Assembly (NCBI GenBank): GCA_015522055.1
Contig: WAMZ01000051.1
Span: 1-13,289 of the forward strand
Source of the DNA: Candidatus Geothermarchaeota archaeon
Lineage (GTDB): Archaea > Thermoproteota > Nitrososphaeria > Geothermarchaeales > JDFR-13
Reading direction: 5' to 3'
Length of the DNA stretch: 13,289 nt
Part shown: positions 1 to 6,794 of the stretch, one piece after another
Position numbering within the stretch: position 1 is the stretch's first letter
Layout: each line of letters starts with the position of its first letter
Notes under the pieces: generated by a model
Told to the model about the DNA's origin: nothing
Seen by the model: the letters and a program-made list of their open reading frames with translations, nothing else
The model's database searches: none
Made by a program: the position numbers and the translations under genes

Positions 1-2
1 AT

Positions 3-161
3 TTAGAGAGGGTCCTGGAGGATAAAGGCATCCTATACTGTTTCGACTGTAGGGAAGCCATACTATCATCGGAATCCCTAAATAATCACCTTGATCATAT
101 GGTCTCTGGAGACGTATATGTCAATGAGGACTTTATAAGGGAGCTCTGTTGCGCCGACTAA
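3..161 (+). CDS. C-terminal fragment of a protein with a C2H2-like zinc site
   Basis: An open frame enters from the left edge and ends in TAA; 52 residues are visible. It contains C13-x2-C16-x12-H29-x2-H32, counting from the first visible codon, a spacing close to a classical C2H2 zinc finger. The tail then ends in a vicinal Cys pair shortly before the stop. The other two forward frames are closed near the edge, which supports this one as coding. I do not recognise the family. Function is unknown; a zinc-stabilised DNA-, RNA- or protein-binding tail is plausible. The start lies outside the window. Confidence 0.5.
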   Translation, partial: LERVLEDKGILYCFDCREAILSSESLNNHLDHMVSGDVYVNEDFIRELCCAD

Positions 162-201
162 AATATTTATCAACACACGACTAGTCTTTGGAGGCAAATA
201 A

Positions 202-269
202 TTTATACTAAATATATTTAATAAGTTTAAGATTAATTTCTAGGCACTACGTAGTATTCTAGTAAGGTG
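202..269 (+). promoter_or_regulatory. Probable promoter and ribosome binding site of the malic enzyme gene
   Basis: The 116-base gap between the zinc-site gene and the malic enzyme is very AT-rich around 202-220 (TTTATACTAAATATATTT), a likely archaeal TATA element. An AGGTG ribosome binding site lies at 265-269, 8 bases before the ATG at 278. That gives a transcript with a leader of roughly 35-40 bases. The exact TATA octamer is ambiguous because two candidates overlap. Confidence 0.4.
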
Positions 270-277
270 TCTATATA

Positions 278-1606
278 ATGCCTGAGAAGAGGGACTGGTT
301 CAAGGAGAGTTTAGACCTTCATCTCAAATATGGTGGTAAGCTTGAGGTCCTACCTAGGGTGCCTATAAAGGGTCTTCAAGACTTCTCTATATGGTATACA
401 CCTGGTGTGGCCGAGCCGTCGAGGGCGATAGCTAAGGATCCAGATATGAGTTTCGAGTTGACTAATAGATGGAATACTATTGCGGTTGTTAGCGATGGCA
501 CCAGGGTCTTGGGCTTGGGGAATATTGGGCCTGAGGGGGCTCTACCCGTGATGGAGGGTAAAGCCCTCCTATTCAAGTTCCTTGGTGGTGTAGATGCATT
601 TCCACTCGTCCATAGAGCTAGATCATTGGAGTCGTTCTTGAATCTACTCGAGATGATTGAGCCTACATTAGGTGGGGTAAACCTTGAGGATGTGGAGAGC
701 CCGAAGTGCTTCACGTTGCTCGAGGAGGCTCAGAAGAGGCTTGAGATACCTATCTGGCATGATGACCAGCAGGGGACGGCTGCCGCCACCCTGGCTGGAT
801 TAATAAATGCAACAAAAGTTGTGGGCAAGGATATGAAGCGTTGTAAATATGTATTGTTTGGGGCTGGTGCATCGAATATACCGTTATATAGGCTCCTCAA
901 GAAGATAGGTGTTGATCCTGGGAACATAGCTATGATAGATTCTAAGGGCGTCTTACACCCTGATAGGGAGGATATAGATAGGCTGTTCCTAAGCCATCCA
1001 TGGAAATATAGAATTGCGGTCGAGACCCAAGGCGCGGGTCTGAGGGTTGGAGATGGGGTTGAGAAGGCTTTCATGGAGGCGGATATACTCGTAGCTGCCA
1101 GTAGACCTGGGCCTGGAGTAATTAAGAAGGATTGGATAGCTAGGATGAATAAGGATCCTATTGTATTCGTGATCGCCAACCCAGTTCCTGAGATATGGCC
1201 TTGGGAGGCTAAGGAGGCTGGAGCCAAGATAGTTGCTACAGGTAGGAGTGACTTCCCCAACCAGGTTAACAATAGCCTTGTATTCCCAGCCATGTTTAGG
1301 GGGCTTCTAGATGTTAGGGCCAAAGCCGTCTATGACGAGACATTGATAGCTGCATCGATGGAGCTTGCGAGATACGCTGAGGAGAAGGGCTTAAGTGAGG
1401 AGTATATTATACCTACTATGGATGAGTGGGAATCATACGTTAGGGTGGCGGCCGCAGTCGCGGCTAAGACCGTATCTCTGGGGCTAGCTAGGAAGTCTAC
1501 CACTTATAAGGAGGAGCTGGAGAGGGCTAGGGAAATAATCGGCGGTGCTAGGGAGCGTTGGAGGAAGCTATGGGAGGCCGGCTTGATAAAGCCTGTGGTG
1601 AAGTGA
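278..1606 (+). CDS. Malic enzyme (oxaloacetate-decarboxylating malate dehydrogenase)
   Basis: This cytosolic enzyme converts malate to pyruvate and CO2 with reduction of NAD(P)+. The 442-residue length fits the short prokaryotic malic enzymes without a phosphotransacetylase domain. Visible family motifs are the catalytic Tyr in WYTPGVAEPSRA (Y40), the catalytic Lys in VMEGKALLFKFLGG (K95), the metal-binding acids in NLEDVESP (E137/D138) and in WHDDQQGTAAA (D162/D163), the Rossmann loop GAGASN (195-200), NPVPEIWP, and ATGRSDFPNQVNNSLVFP near residue 325. The family usually has DDQHGTA, whereas this copy has DDQQGTA; the dinucleotide loop is GAGASN rather than the common GAGAAG. Cofactor preference cannot be read reliably. 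The ATG follows an AGGTG site. Two acetyltransferase genes follow almost without gaps and are probably co-transcribed. Confidence 0.95.
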   Translation: MPEKRDWFKESLDLHLKYGGKLEVLPRVPIKGLQDFSIWYTPGVAEPSRAIAKDPDMSFELTNRWNTIAVVSDGTRVLGLGNIGPEGALPVMEGKALLFKFLGGVDAFPLVHRARSLESFLNLLEMIEPTLGGVNLEDVESPKCFTLLEEAQKRLEIPIWHDDQQGTAAATLAGLINATKVVGKDMKRCKYVLFGAGASNIPLYRLLKKIGVDPGNIAMIDSKGVLHPDREDIDRLFLSHPWKYRIAVETQGAGLRVGDGVEKAFMEADILVAASRPGPGVIKKDWIARMNKDPIVFVIANPVPEIWPWEAKEAGAKIVATGRSDFPNQVNNSLVFPAMFRGLLDVRAKAVYDETLIAASMELARYAEEKGLSEEYIIPTMDEWESYVRVAAAVAAKTVSLGLARKSTTYKEELERAREIIGGARERWRKLWEAGLIKPVVK

Positions 1607-1612
1607 TCCGCC

Positions 1613-2086
1613 ATGTATGAGCCCGGTATAGTTGTTAGAAGAGTCTCACCTAATGATTTGGATAGGCTGATAGATCTAGTTAGACGTTTTTATCTGTTCA
1701 ACGAGGAGTTCAATCCTCTAATGGAACTTACAGAGAAGTATCACGAGGTTGCTAGGCAAGTGCTGGAGTCTAGATTAGGTGAGGGGAATATATTCTTATT
1801 GGCAGACCATGATGGTGAGATAGCCGGATATGTATATGGTGTCGTAGAGGAGAATATGCTTCTAAGGCTGGGTAGTGTGGCCGTTGTTAAGGAGCTATAT
1901 GTCGCCCCGTTATATAGGAATAGGGGGGTAGCAACCCAGCTACTCAATGAATTCTCATCAACAGCTAGATCCATGGGCGTCTCCATCGTGGCCGCCGAGT
2001 TCCCGTCAGCAAATTATGTAGCTAGGAACTTCTATGAGAAGAATGGTTTCAAGGAGTTTAGGTCAATATATATGAAGGTGTTGTAG
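1613..2086 (+). CDS. GNAT-family N-acetyltransferase, copy 1
   Basis: A 157-residue single-domain GNAT protein that would transfer acetyl from acetyl-CoA to an amine; the substrate is unknown. The acetyl-CoA-binding motif A is seen as LYVAPLYRNRGVATQLL (residues 95-111), giving the Q/R-x-x-G-x-A/G pyrophosphate loop (R102, R104, G105, A107). The C-terminal NFYEKNGFKEF (139-149) matches the usual motif-B ending of the fold. The ATG lies 6 bases after the malic enzyme stop, with GTGAT overlapping that stop as a partial ribosome binding site. The next gene starts one base after its stop and encodes an equal-length paralogue, so the pair looks like a tandem duplication in one operon. Small-molecule, peptide or protein N-terminal acetylation are all possible. 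Confidence 0.88.
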   Translation: MYEPGIVVRRVSPNDLDRLIDLVRRFYLFNEEFNPLMELTEKYHEVARQVLESRLGEGNIFLLADHDGEIAGYVYGVVEENMLLRLGSVAVVKELYVAPLYRNRGVATQLLNEFSSTARSMGVSIVAAEFPSANYVARNFYEKNGFKEFRSIYMKVL

Positions 2087-2087
2087 A

Positions 2088-2561
2088 ATGAATATTATAA
2101 TTCGGCCTCTAGATGAGGATGATGTTTCCAAGGCAGTCGAGTATGTCGTCAGACTCAAGCTCTTAAATGAGGAGATAGACCCGAATTTCAAGGCAGTCGA
2201 GAACTTGGAGGAGGTTGCCCGCGAATACATACTGTCATCCCTCACCGATGAGAATTCATTGATCTACGTCTGTGAGGACCTGGATGCCGGGCAGATCGTC
2301 GGCCTATTAAGGCTAGAGTTTAGGGATAGAATATTTTATAAGCCTAGGAAGGTAGCGGTGATCACAGATATATATGTTAAAGCTGGGTATAGAGGGAAGA
2401 AAGTCGGTAAGGTACTTGTTGAGAAGGCGATATCGCTGGCCAAGGAGAGGGGGGCCGGGCTTTTAGTGGCTAAATACCCAGTCAACAATACTATTGCCGA
2501 GAAGTTCTTCAGTGAACTGGGTTTCAAAGACTTACGGAGGGAGAAGTTCCTAAGCCTCTAG
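2088..2561 (+). CDS. GNAT-family N-acetyltransferase, copy 2
   Basis: A 157-residue GNAT domain, co-linear with the preceding gene along its whole length. Shared landmarks include LNEE near residues 26-30, EVAR near 42-45, and the acetyl-CoA loop at exactly the same numbering (YRGKKVGKVL, 101-110). Both end in a related aromatic-rich segment (KFFSELGFKDL here). The A/G that closes the pyrophosphate loop is G107. The start codon is separated from the previous stop (2084-2086) by one base, which implies translational coupling. Copy 2 is more basic around the CoA loop than copy 1, so the two may have diverged in substrate. The gene ends 3 bases before the convergent radical SAM gene's stop. Substrate is unknown. 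Confidence 0.87.
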   Translation: MNIIIRPLDEDDVSKAVEYVVRLKLLNEEIDPNFKAVENLEEVAREYILSSLTDENSLIYVCEDLDAGQIVGLLRLEFRDRIFYKPRKVAVITDIYVKAGYRGKKVGKVLVEKAISLAKERGAGLLVAKYPVNNTIAEKFFSELGFKDLRREKFLSL

Positions 2562-2564
2562 CGC

Positions 2565-4016
2565 CTAGGCAGGCACCTCGATACCCCTCAATATACGCCT
2601 TTTTATCCTATTCCACTCATGTAGGTTATATATACATCCAGGGTCGACCTCTAGCTCATCACCATAGTATGAATATGCACGGGCCCTACATCCGCCGCAC
2701 ACATATCGATATATGCATCTGCCGCAGAACCCCTTCAGTATATCCCTGTCCCTAAGTCTATTGAATAAGGGTGTCTCTCTCCATATCTTAATGAAGTCAT
2801 CCCTCCTGAGGTTTCCGACGACTATGGGCATGAATACACATGGTGAGACGTCTCCATTGGGCTGGAGAGCGGCATATATCCTCCCCGCTCCACATCCCCC
2901 TATAAAATCGGCTAAAGCCTCGATGCCTGGGTCTCCGCCTACATAGAAGTGGGTAGGGGAGACCTCCCTTCCACTACTTAATTGTAGGCTTATCCTACTA
3001 TATTGTGGCGCCGTCGTCAGGACCTCAACACTATACTTTCTATTCAGTCTAAATAATTCGCGGATGACCTCCTCCCTCTCCAACGGATCTAGGTCTAAGT
3101 CGATAATATCCTTTCCCCTACCTACTGGTATGAAGTTGAAAAATATAATCTTATTTACACCCAGTTCATCGGCCAATCTAACCATGTCCTCAACACAATC
3201 CTTGTTAAATTTACTTATTGTGGTTGCCACCGCCGTTGTAAAACCAGCCTTAACCGCATTCTTGATACCCCTAACCGTCTTCTCCCAAGCCCCATCTAAT
3301 CCGCGGAATCTATCATGCTCGCTAGGTATCGGTGAATCTAGACTTATCTCCAGATACCTAACCCCGCATCTCCTTATCTTTTTTGCATAATCATAGTTGG
3401 ACAATGCTATACCATTGGTAGCCACTGCTATGTATATCCCCCTCGAACTAGCCTCCCTGGCAACGGTTGGGAAATCCGGATGTATCAGGGGTTCGCCACC
3501 ACTAAAGGCTATGGCGGCCACCCCAGCCCTATCCAACATATCTACGGCTCTCAGCTTCTCATCTAGGGTGAGCTCATCAGGTGAGGGTTTACCGGCATTT
3601 TGGTAGCAGTGCATACACCTTAGGTTGCACATATTTGTGAAGTTCCAGACGATTAGGAATGGGGCTGGGAGCCTCTGCGGGACCGTCGGGCCATACATGT
3701 ACAAGCCTTTGAATATTAGTGTGAATCCCCTCCTTACAGCTGGGTCTCTTAAGTATTCTTTGGCCTGCTCTTCATCGGCCCCAAATAATATCGAGCCAGT
3801 CTTCATCAATACCCCAAGTATATAGCTATCGATTCTACATGATATGGGTAGATCCACCTGCTCGCCGGAGTATCTGGCCAACATCTTCTCTAAGGCCGGC
3901 CTCCCATCTATATCCCTAGCCAGCCCCCTCAACATATACCTAGTTAATGGATTCCCGAAAATTATCCTGAGTAGGGCCAGATACCGGTTAAATGACCTCT
4001 GGCCCAATTTCAACAC
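2565..4016 (-). CDS. Radical SAM/SPASM-domain protein, probable maturase
   Basis: A 483-residue iron-sulfur enzyme that would cleave S-adenosylmethionine to a 5'-deoxyadenosyl radical. An N-terminal region of about 120 residues without a recognised domain is followed by the radical SAM core. This has the 4Fe-4S motif C130-x3-C134-x2-C137 (NMCNLRCMHCYQ), the SAM-binding FSGGEPLIHPDF (171-182), ATNG and ISLDSP. The C-terminal SPASM region carries seven cysteines (375, 393, 431, 434, 440, 443, 461), enough for auxiliary clusters; CGGCRARAYSYYGD is very characteristic. SPASM enzymes usually modify a peptide or help build a cofactor, and the AhbC/AhbD haem-synthesis enzymes are relatives. No precursor peptide is obvious beside it. 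The start is GTG, with TTG as second codon, and the transcript looks almost leaderless. It is divergent from a MarR/GbsR-like regulator that may control it. Confidence 0.9.
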   Translation of the reverse strand: MLKLGQRSFNRYLALLRIIFGNPLTRYMLRGLARDIDGRPALEKMLARYSGEQVDLPISCRIDSYILGVLMKTGSILFGADEEQAKEYLRDPAVRRGFTLIFKGLYMYGPTVPQRLPAPFLIVWNFTNMCNLRCMHCYQNAGKPSPDELTLDEKLRAVDMLDRAGVAAIAFSGGEPLIHPDFPTVAREASSRGIYIAVATNGIALSNYDYAKKIRRCGVRYLEISLDSPIPSEHDRFRGLDGAWEKTVRGIKNAVKAGFTTAVATTISKFNKDCVEDMVRLADELGVNKIIFFNFIPVGRGKDIIDLDLDPLEREEVIRELFRLNRKYSVEVLTTAPQYSRISLQLSSGREVSPTHFYVGGDPGIEALADFIGGCGAGRIYAALQPNGDVSPCVFMPIVVGNLRRDDFIKIWRETPLFNRLRDRDILKGFCGRCIYRYVCGGCRARAYSYYGDELEVDPGCIYNLHEWNRIKRRILRGIEVPA

Positions 4017-4042
4017 CTATAGAAATTTTAGAAATATCTGAA

Positions 4043-4060
4043 ATTATAAATATTTAAAGA
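4043..4060. promoter_or_regulatory. Back-to-back promoters between the radical SAM gene and the wHTH regulator
   Basis: The 92-base divergent gap holds an AT block. On the minus strand TTTATAAT (4043-4050) lies about 26-33 bases before the GTG at 4016, correct for a near-leaderless transcript. On the plus strand TATTTAAAGA (4051-4060) would start transcription near 4081, ahead of a GGTGG ribosome binding site at 4098-4102 and the ATG at 4109. The two promoters almost touch, so one bound regulator could affect both genes. This assignment is inferred from spacing. Confidence 0.42.
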
Positions 4061-4108
4061 TTAAAAACACCCAATAAAATGTCTATTATGTAGGGGCGGT
4101 GGCTCACT

Positions 4109-4525
4109 ATGATCGAAGCCATATATAAGGAGCTGGGTGTAGAGCTAACCCGGCTGATAACCAGATTTGGTTATACATATTCCACCGCGAAGGTGCTTGC
4201 TGTAATGCTGATATCCCCTAAGCCGCTCTCGATAAGTGAGCTTAAGCGGATAACCGGGTTATCAATAGGTAGTGTCAGTATGGCTCTTAAAAGATTGGAG
4301 GCGGAGGGGCTTGTAACCTATGTTAAGAGGGGGAGGACTAAGTTCTTCCATGTTGTGAGAGGTCTATCCCACATGATTAAAATACTGATAAGTAAATTAT
4401 TGTCGGGCGATGAGTTGGCCAATATAGAGAGGAAGGGTGAAAAGCTAATTAAGAGCGGCCATGAATATCTAAGGAACTTATTGAGTGATATAAAGGATCT
4501 TAAGAAGATCCTGGAGGACCAATAA
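4109..4525 (+). CDS. MarR/GbsR-like winged-helix transcriptional regulator
   Basis: A 138-residue DNA-binding protein. Residues about 20-85 form a winged helix: TYSTAKVLAVMLISPKPLSI (helix 1 and turn), SELKRITGLSIGSVSMALKRLEAEGLV (helix-turn-helix with recognition helix) and VKRGRTKFFHVV (the wing). The C-terminal 50 residues are charged and helical (LLSGDELANIERKGEKLIK onward), probably a dimerisation coiled coil as in GbsR/MarR-type regulators. A GGTGG site 6 bases upstream supports the ATG. The gene is divergent from the radical SAM gene and convergent with merA, 29 bases apart. The most natural target is its own promoter and that of the radical SAM gene. No ligand-binding cysteines are visible, so a mercury-sensing role is not supported. 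Confidence 0.82.
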   Translation: MIEAIYKELGVELTRLITRFGYTYSTAKVLAVMLISPKPLSISELKRITGLSIGSVSMALKRLEAEGLVTYVKRGRTKFFHVVRGLSHMIKILISKLLSGDELANIERKGEKLIKSGHEYLRNLLSDIKDLKKILEDQ

Positions 4526-4554
4526 ACGGCTACATAGGATAATTATAGTTTATC

Positions 4555-5970
4555 TTATTCGACGCAACAGGGCATCCTCCCAATATTTCTAATGAATGCT
4601 TGGGCAGCCAGCTTAATTATTTCTGCGCCGGATGGAAATACAGTCGGCATCTCGATTACATCTTCTATTCTGTATCCGTGTCTTAGTATAAGTGATGCGG
4701 CCATAATATATTCTGATGAATTGGGTGCATATATGTGTATCCCCTTTATTACACCAGTATTCGGGTCTACCACTATCTTCGCTGCTCCATCGTCTTCATC
4801 GATTATCCCAGATTTTGCCAGGGATTTGAAGGTAACCAACCTACATTTACATCCGCCATAGCTCTTTATTACATCCGACTCCCTCATACCGACATATGAT
4901 AGCTCGGGGTCTGTGAATACAGTGACTGGTACATAGCTATGGTCTACAGAATATTTATCCTCCTCAATAATGTTTAATGCGGCTATGGCGCCCTCCCTAG
5001 CTGATATAGTCTCAAGGATTGCTGGTTTCCATGTGCTGGATACGTCTCCAGCTGCATATATATTTGGATTTGAAGTCCTCAAGTTTCTATTTACAACTAT
5101 CCTACCTCTCCCATCTAAATCTACCCCGATGTTCTCTAGGCCGAGGCCCTCTGTGTTCGGCTTTCTACCAGTCGCGACCATCAATTTGTCCACACTTATG
5201 TTCTTTTTCCCATAATGACCGATTACCTCTACATTTATTGATCCATCTACTTTTGATATCTTGCTTACCCTGCTTTTGAGGAATATATTTACCCCCTCAT
5301 CCCTAAGTCTAGCCGTCAACATCTCCGATAGCTCCGGCTCCGTCGAGGGTATAACTCTATCCATAACCTCAACGATATAAGTCTCAATACCAAGTCTGTT
5401 AAATGCCTGTGCAAACTCCAGGCCAATAGCCCCCGCCCCAATAATCAATATACTTCCAAAGTCTTCCCTGACATCCCATATATCGTTGGAGGTATGGTAC
5501 TCCACCTTATCTAGTCCATCGATCGGAGGAATGACTGGTGATGATCCAGTGGCAATTATATATTTATCACCTGTTATCTCATGTTTCTCTCTACTATTCT
5601 TGATGGTGAGTATCCCGTCGCTCCCGAATGAGGCATAGCCATTATACAAATCTACATCATAGTATGAAATGATATCCTCGTATTTTGCTTTCCTCATACC
5701 GTCTCTAAGGTTCCTAATATCTTCTAGGACAGAACTTATCCTGAACATCTCATACTGATTATCCTGCTTCAGCGTATTGATTAATTTGCTTCTTTTACCC
5801 CACTCAATTAGTCTCTTGGATGGCACGCAGCCGACATTGACACATGTACCCCCCAATGGACCCTTATTAACCATGGCAACTTTTCCCGTAGTAGTCTCAG
5901 AGTACTTAACCAGGGCGGAGAATCCTGCTGCTCCCCCACCAATGATTACCAAATCGTATTTTTTGGTCAT
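4555..5970 (-). CDS. merA: Mercury(II) reductase (MerA), catalytic core without NmerA domain
   Basis: A cytosolic flavoenzyme of the pyridine nucleotide-disulfide oxidoreductase family that would reduce Hg(II) to volatile Hg(0) with NAD(P)H. With the start chosen here it has 471 residues. It opens with the FAD loop VIIGGGAAGFS and has the redox-active pair in GGTCVNVGCVPSK (C43, C48), a second nucleotide loop LIIGAGAIGLEFAQ, and the FAD-binding ending of IYAAGDVS. The last six residues are MPCCVE: the vicinal Cys pair C468-C469 that delivers Hg(II) in MerA and is absent from dihydrolipoamide dehydrogenase. The preceding IIKLAAQAF also matches the MerA C-terminus. There is no N-terminal heavy-metal-binding domain. 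The start at 5970 is preferred over the in-frame ATG at 6024 because it sits just before the FAD motif and follows a GGTG site (5976-5979). ahpC lies upstream on the same strand. No mer transporter or recognised mer regulator is adjacent. Confidence 0.87.
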   Translation of the reverse strand: MTKKYDLVIIGGGAAGFSALVKYSETTTGKVAMVNKGPLGGTCVNVGCVPSKRLIEWGKRSKLINTLKQDNQYEMFRISSVLEDIRNLRDGMRKAKYEDIISYYDVDLYNGYASFGSDGILTIKNSREKHEITGDKYIIATGSSPVIPPIDGLDKVEYHTSNDIWDVREDFGSILIIGAGAIGLEFAQAFNRLGIETYIVEVMDRVIPSTEPELSEMLTARLRDEGVNIFLKSRVSKISKVDGSINVEVIGHYGKKNISVDKLMVATGRKPNTEGLGLENIGVDLDGRGRIVVNRNLRTSNPNIYAAGDVSSTWKPAILETISAREGAIAALNIIEEDKYSVDHSYVPVTVFTDPELSYVGMRESDVIKSYGGCKCRLVTFKSLAKSGIIDEDDGAAKIVVDPNTGVIKGIHIYAPNSSEYIMAASLILRHGYRIEDVIEMPTVFPSGAEIIKLAAQAFIRNIGRMPCCVE

Positions 5971-6001
5971 AGAAACACCACATAATATAAAGAGGGACCA
6001 T

Positions 6002-6010
6002 CTAATATAG
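6002..6010 (-). promoter_or_regulatory. Possible merA TATA box
   Basis: On the minus strand CTATATTAG lies about 32-40 bases before the chosen merA ATG. It would place the transcription start near 5980, just ahead of the GGTG ribosome binding site at 5976-5979. A second AT-rich element closer to the gene (TTTATATT, near 5984-5991) is too close to the ATG to act as the TATA box for this start. Weak evidence from spacing only. Confidence 0.28.
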
Positions 6011-6068
6011 TCTATTCTTTCCAATATGGAAAAGATATACCGCCTAAGATTTCAGGATATTATAGGAT

Positions 6069-6073
6069 AAAAA
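6069..6073 (-). terminator. Possible T-tract terminator downstream of ahpC
   Basis: On the minus strand a pyrimidine-rich run, CCACCACCTCC followed by TTTTT, lies 24-28 bases past the ahpC stop. Archaeal RNA polymerase can terminate at oligo-T stretches without a hairpin. The run is short, so read-through into merA remains possible. Confidence 0.28.
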
Positions 6074-6096
6074 GGAGGTGGTGGGAATTATAAGAT

Positions 6097-6660
6097 TTAG
6101 ATCTTGCCTACCAGATCAAGGCTTACCTTGATGGTCTCCTTCCCTGGCTCCCACTCAGCTGGGCAAACCTCTCCCGGGTGCTCGTAGACATACTTGGAGG
6201 CGAGTAGCTTCCTCAATATCTCTTTTGCGCTCCTCCCAATGCTGTTGTCATGTATGTCCATAGCCCTAACAACGCCTTCTGGGTCCACGATGAATGTAGC
6301 CCTAAGCGTCACACCCTCATCCTCTAGATAGACACCGAAATACCTGGCCAACTTTCCAGCCGGGTCGGCTATCATCGGAAACTTTATCTTGTTAATCGAT
6401 GGCGATGTGTCGTGCCAGGCCTTATGGACGTATACGGTGTCGCATGATACGCTGACAACTTCAGCCCCAACCTCCTTGAACTTCTCATAGTAGTCAGCCA
6501 GCTCCTCGAGCTCTGTGGGGCATACGAATGTGAAGTCCGCTGGGTAGAAAGCTATGACTAGCCACTTCCCCTTGAAATCTGTTAGTCGTAGTTTAACGAT
6601 CTCGTCGTTGTGGTAGGCATCTAACTCGAAGTCAGGAACCTTGTCACCAATCCTAATCAT
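6097..6660 (-). CDS. ahpC: AhpC-type typical 2-Cys peroxiredoxin
   Basis: This thiol peroxidase reduces hydrogen peroxide, organic hydroperoxides and probably peroxynitrite in the cytosol. It has 187 residues, the same length as Escherichia coli AhpC. The peroxidatic Cys is C47 in FYPADFTFVCPTEL and the resolving Cys is C166 in HPGEVCPAEW. ATFIVDPEG and HDNSIGRSAKEILRKL are further family signatures, and the C-terminal SLDLVGKI is the ending I recall for bacterial AhpC. Two-Cys peroxiredoxins of this class form obligate dimers, usually decamers. No AhpF-like reductase is next to it, so the electron donor is probably a thioredoxin or glutaredoxin-like protein elsewhere. The ATG follows GGTGG, and a strong TATA box lies about 45 bases upstream. 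It is divergent from the Maf-family gene and on the same strand as merA. Confidence 0.96.
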   Translation of the reverse strand: MIRIGDKVPDFELDAYHNDEIVKLRLTDFKGKWLVIAFYPADFTFVCPTELEELADYYEKFKEVGAEVVSVSCDTVYVHKAWHDTSPSINKIKFPMIADPAGKLARYFGVYLEDEGVTLRATFIVDPEGVVRAMDIHDNSIGRSAKEILRKLLASKYVYEHPGEVCPAEWEPGKETIKVSLDLVGKI

Positions 6661-6704
6661 AGTTGACCACCAATGGGATTAGTAATACGAAATATTCAAC
6701 AGTG

Positions 6705-6714
6705 TTATATATAA
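6705..6714 (-). promoter_or_regulatory. ahpC TATA box
   Basis: Read on the minus strand the sequence is GAAAAAGCTTATATATAAC, a purine-rich BRE-like stretch followed by TTATATATAA. Transcription would start near 6683, giving a leader of about 22 bases that contains the GGTGG ribosome binding site before the ATG at 6660. This is one of the clearest archaeal promoters in the window. Confidence 0.62.
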
Positions 6715-6758
6715 GCTTTTTCATAAACTACCGCGCTGTCCACTTATTCCATCATAGT

Positions 6759-6778
6759 ATTTTTAAGTCTTAAGACTT
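6759..6778 (+). promoter_or_regulatory. Maf-gene promoter with a perfect 14-bp palindrome
   Basis: AAGTCTTAAGACTT at 6765-6778 is a perfect palindrome. It overlaps the right end of a T-rich TATA-like element (ATTTTTAAG, about 6759-6767) that is 28-36 bases before the ATG at 6795. No ribosome binding site precedes that ATG, so a leaderless transcript is likely, and a protein bound to the palindrome would block the promoter. It also sits about 50 bases upstream of the ahpC TATA box on the other strand. Confidence 0.42.
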
Positions 6779-6794
6779 CTTTTAATACAGTAAT

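Noticed and set aside
730..1323. 197-codon minus-strand frame inside the malic enzyme gene
   Set aside because: The malic enzyme motifs on the plus strand are unambiguous; this is an antisense shadow.
2129..2201. Direct repeat CAAGGCAGTCGAG at 2129-2141 and 2189-2201
   Set aside because: Both copies lie in frame within the second GNAT gene, encode KAVE in unrelated helices, and have no further extension; likely chance.
4555..5970. Dihydrolipoamide dehydrogenase as identity of the flavoprotein
   Set aside because: The vicinal Cys pair three residues from the C-terminus and the LAAQAF context are MerA features. Lipoamide dehydrogenases have a His-Glu pair in the C-terminal region instead, which I do not see.
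5971..6024. Upstream in-frame ATG for merA adding 18 residues
   Set aside because: The added residues precede the FAD motif without family support, and the ATG at 5970 has a GGTG site at the right spacing.
6071..6083. Plus-strand AAAGGAGGTGGTG resembling a strong ribosome binding site
   Set aside because: No start codon with a meaningful frame follows; it is the complement of the pyrimidine tract after ahpC.
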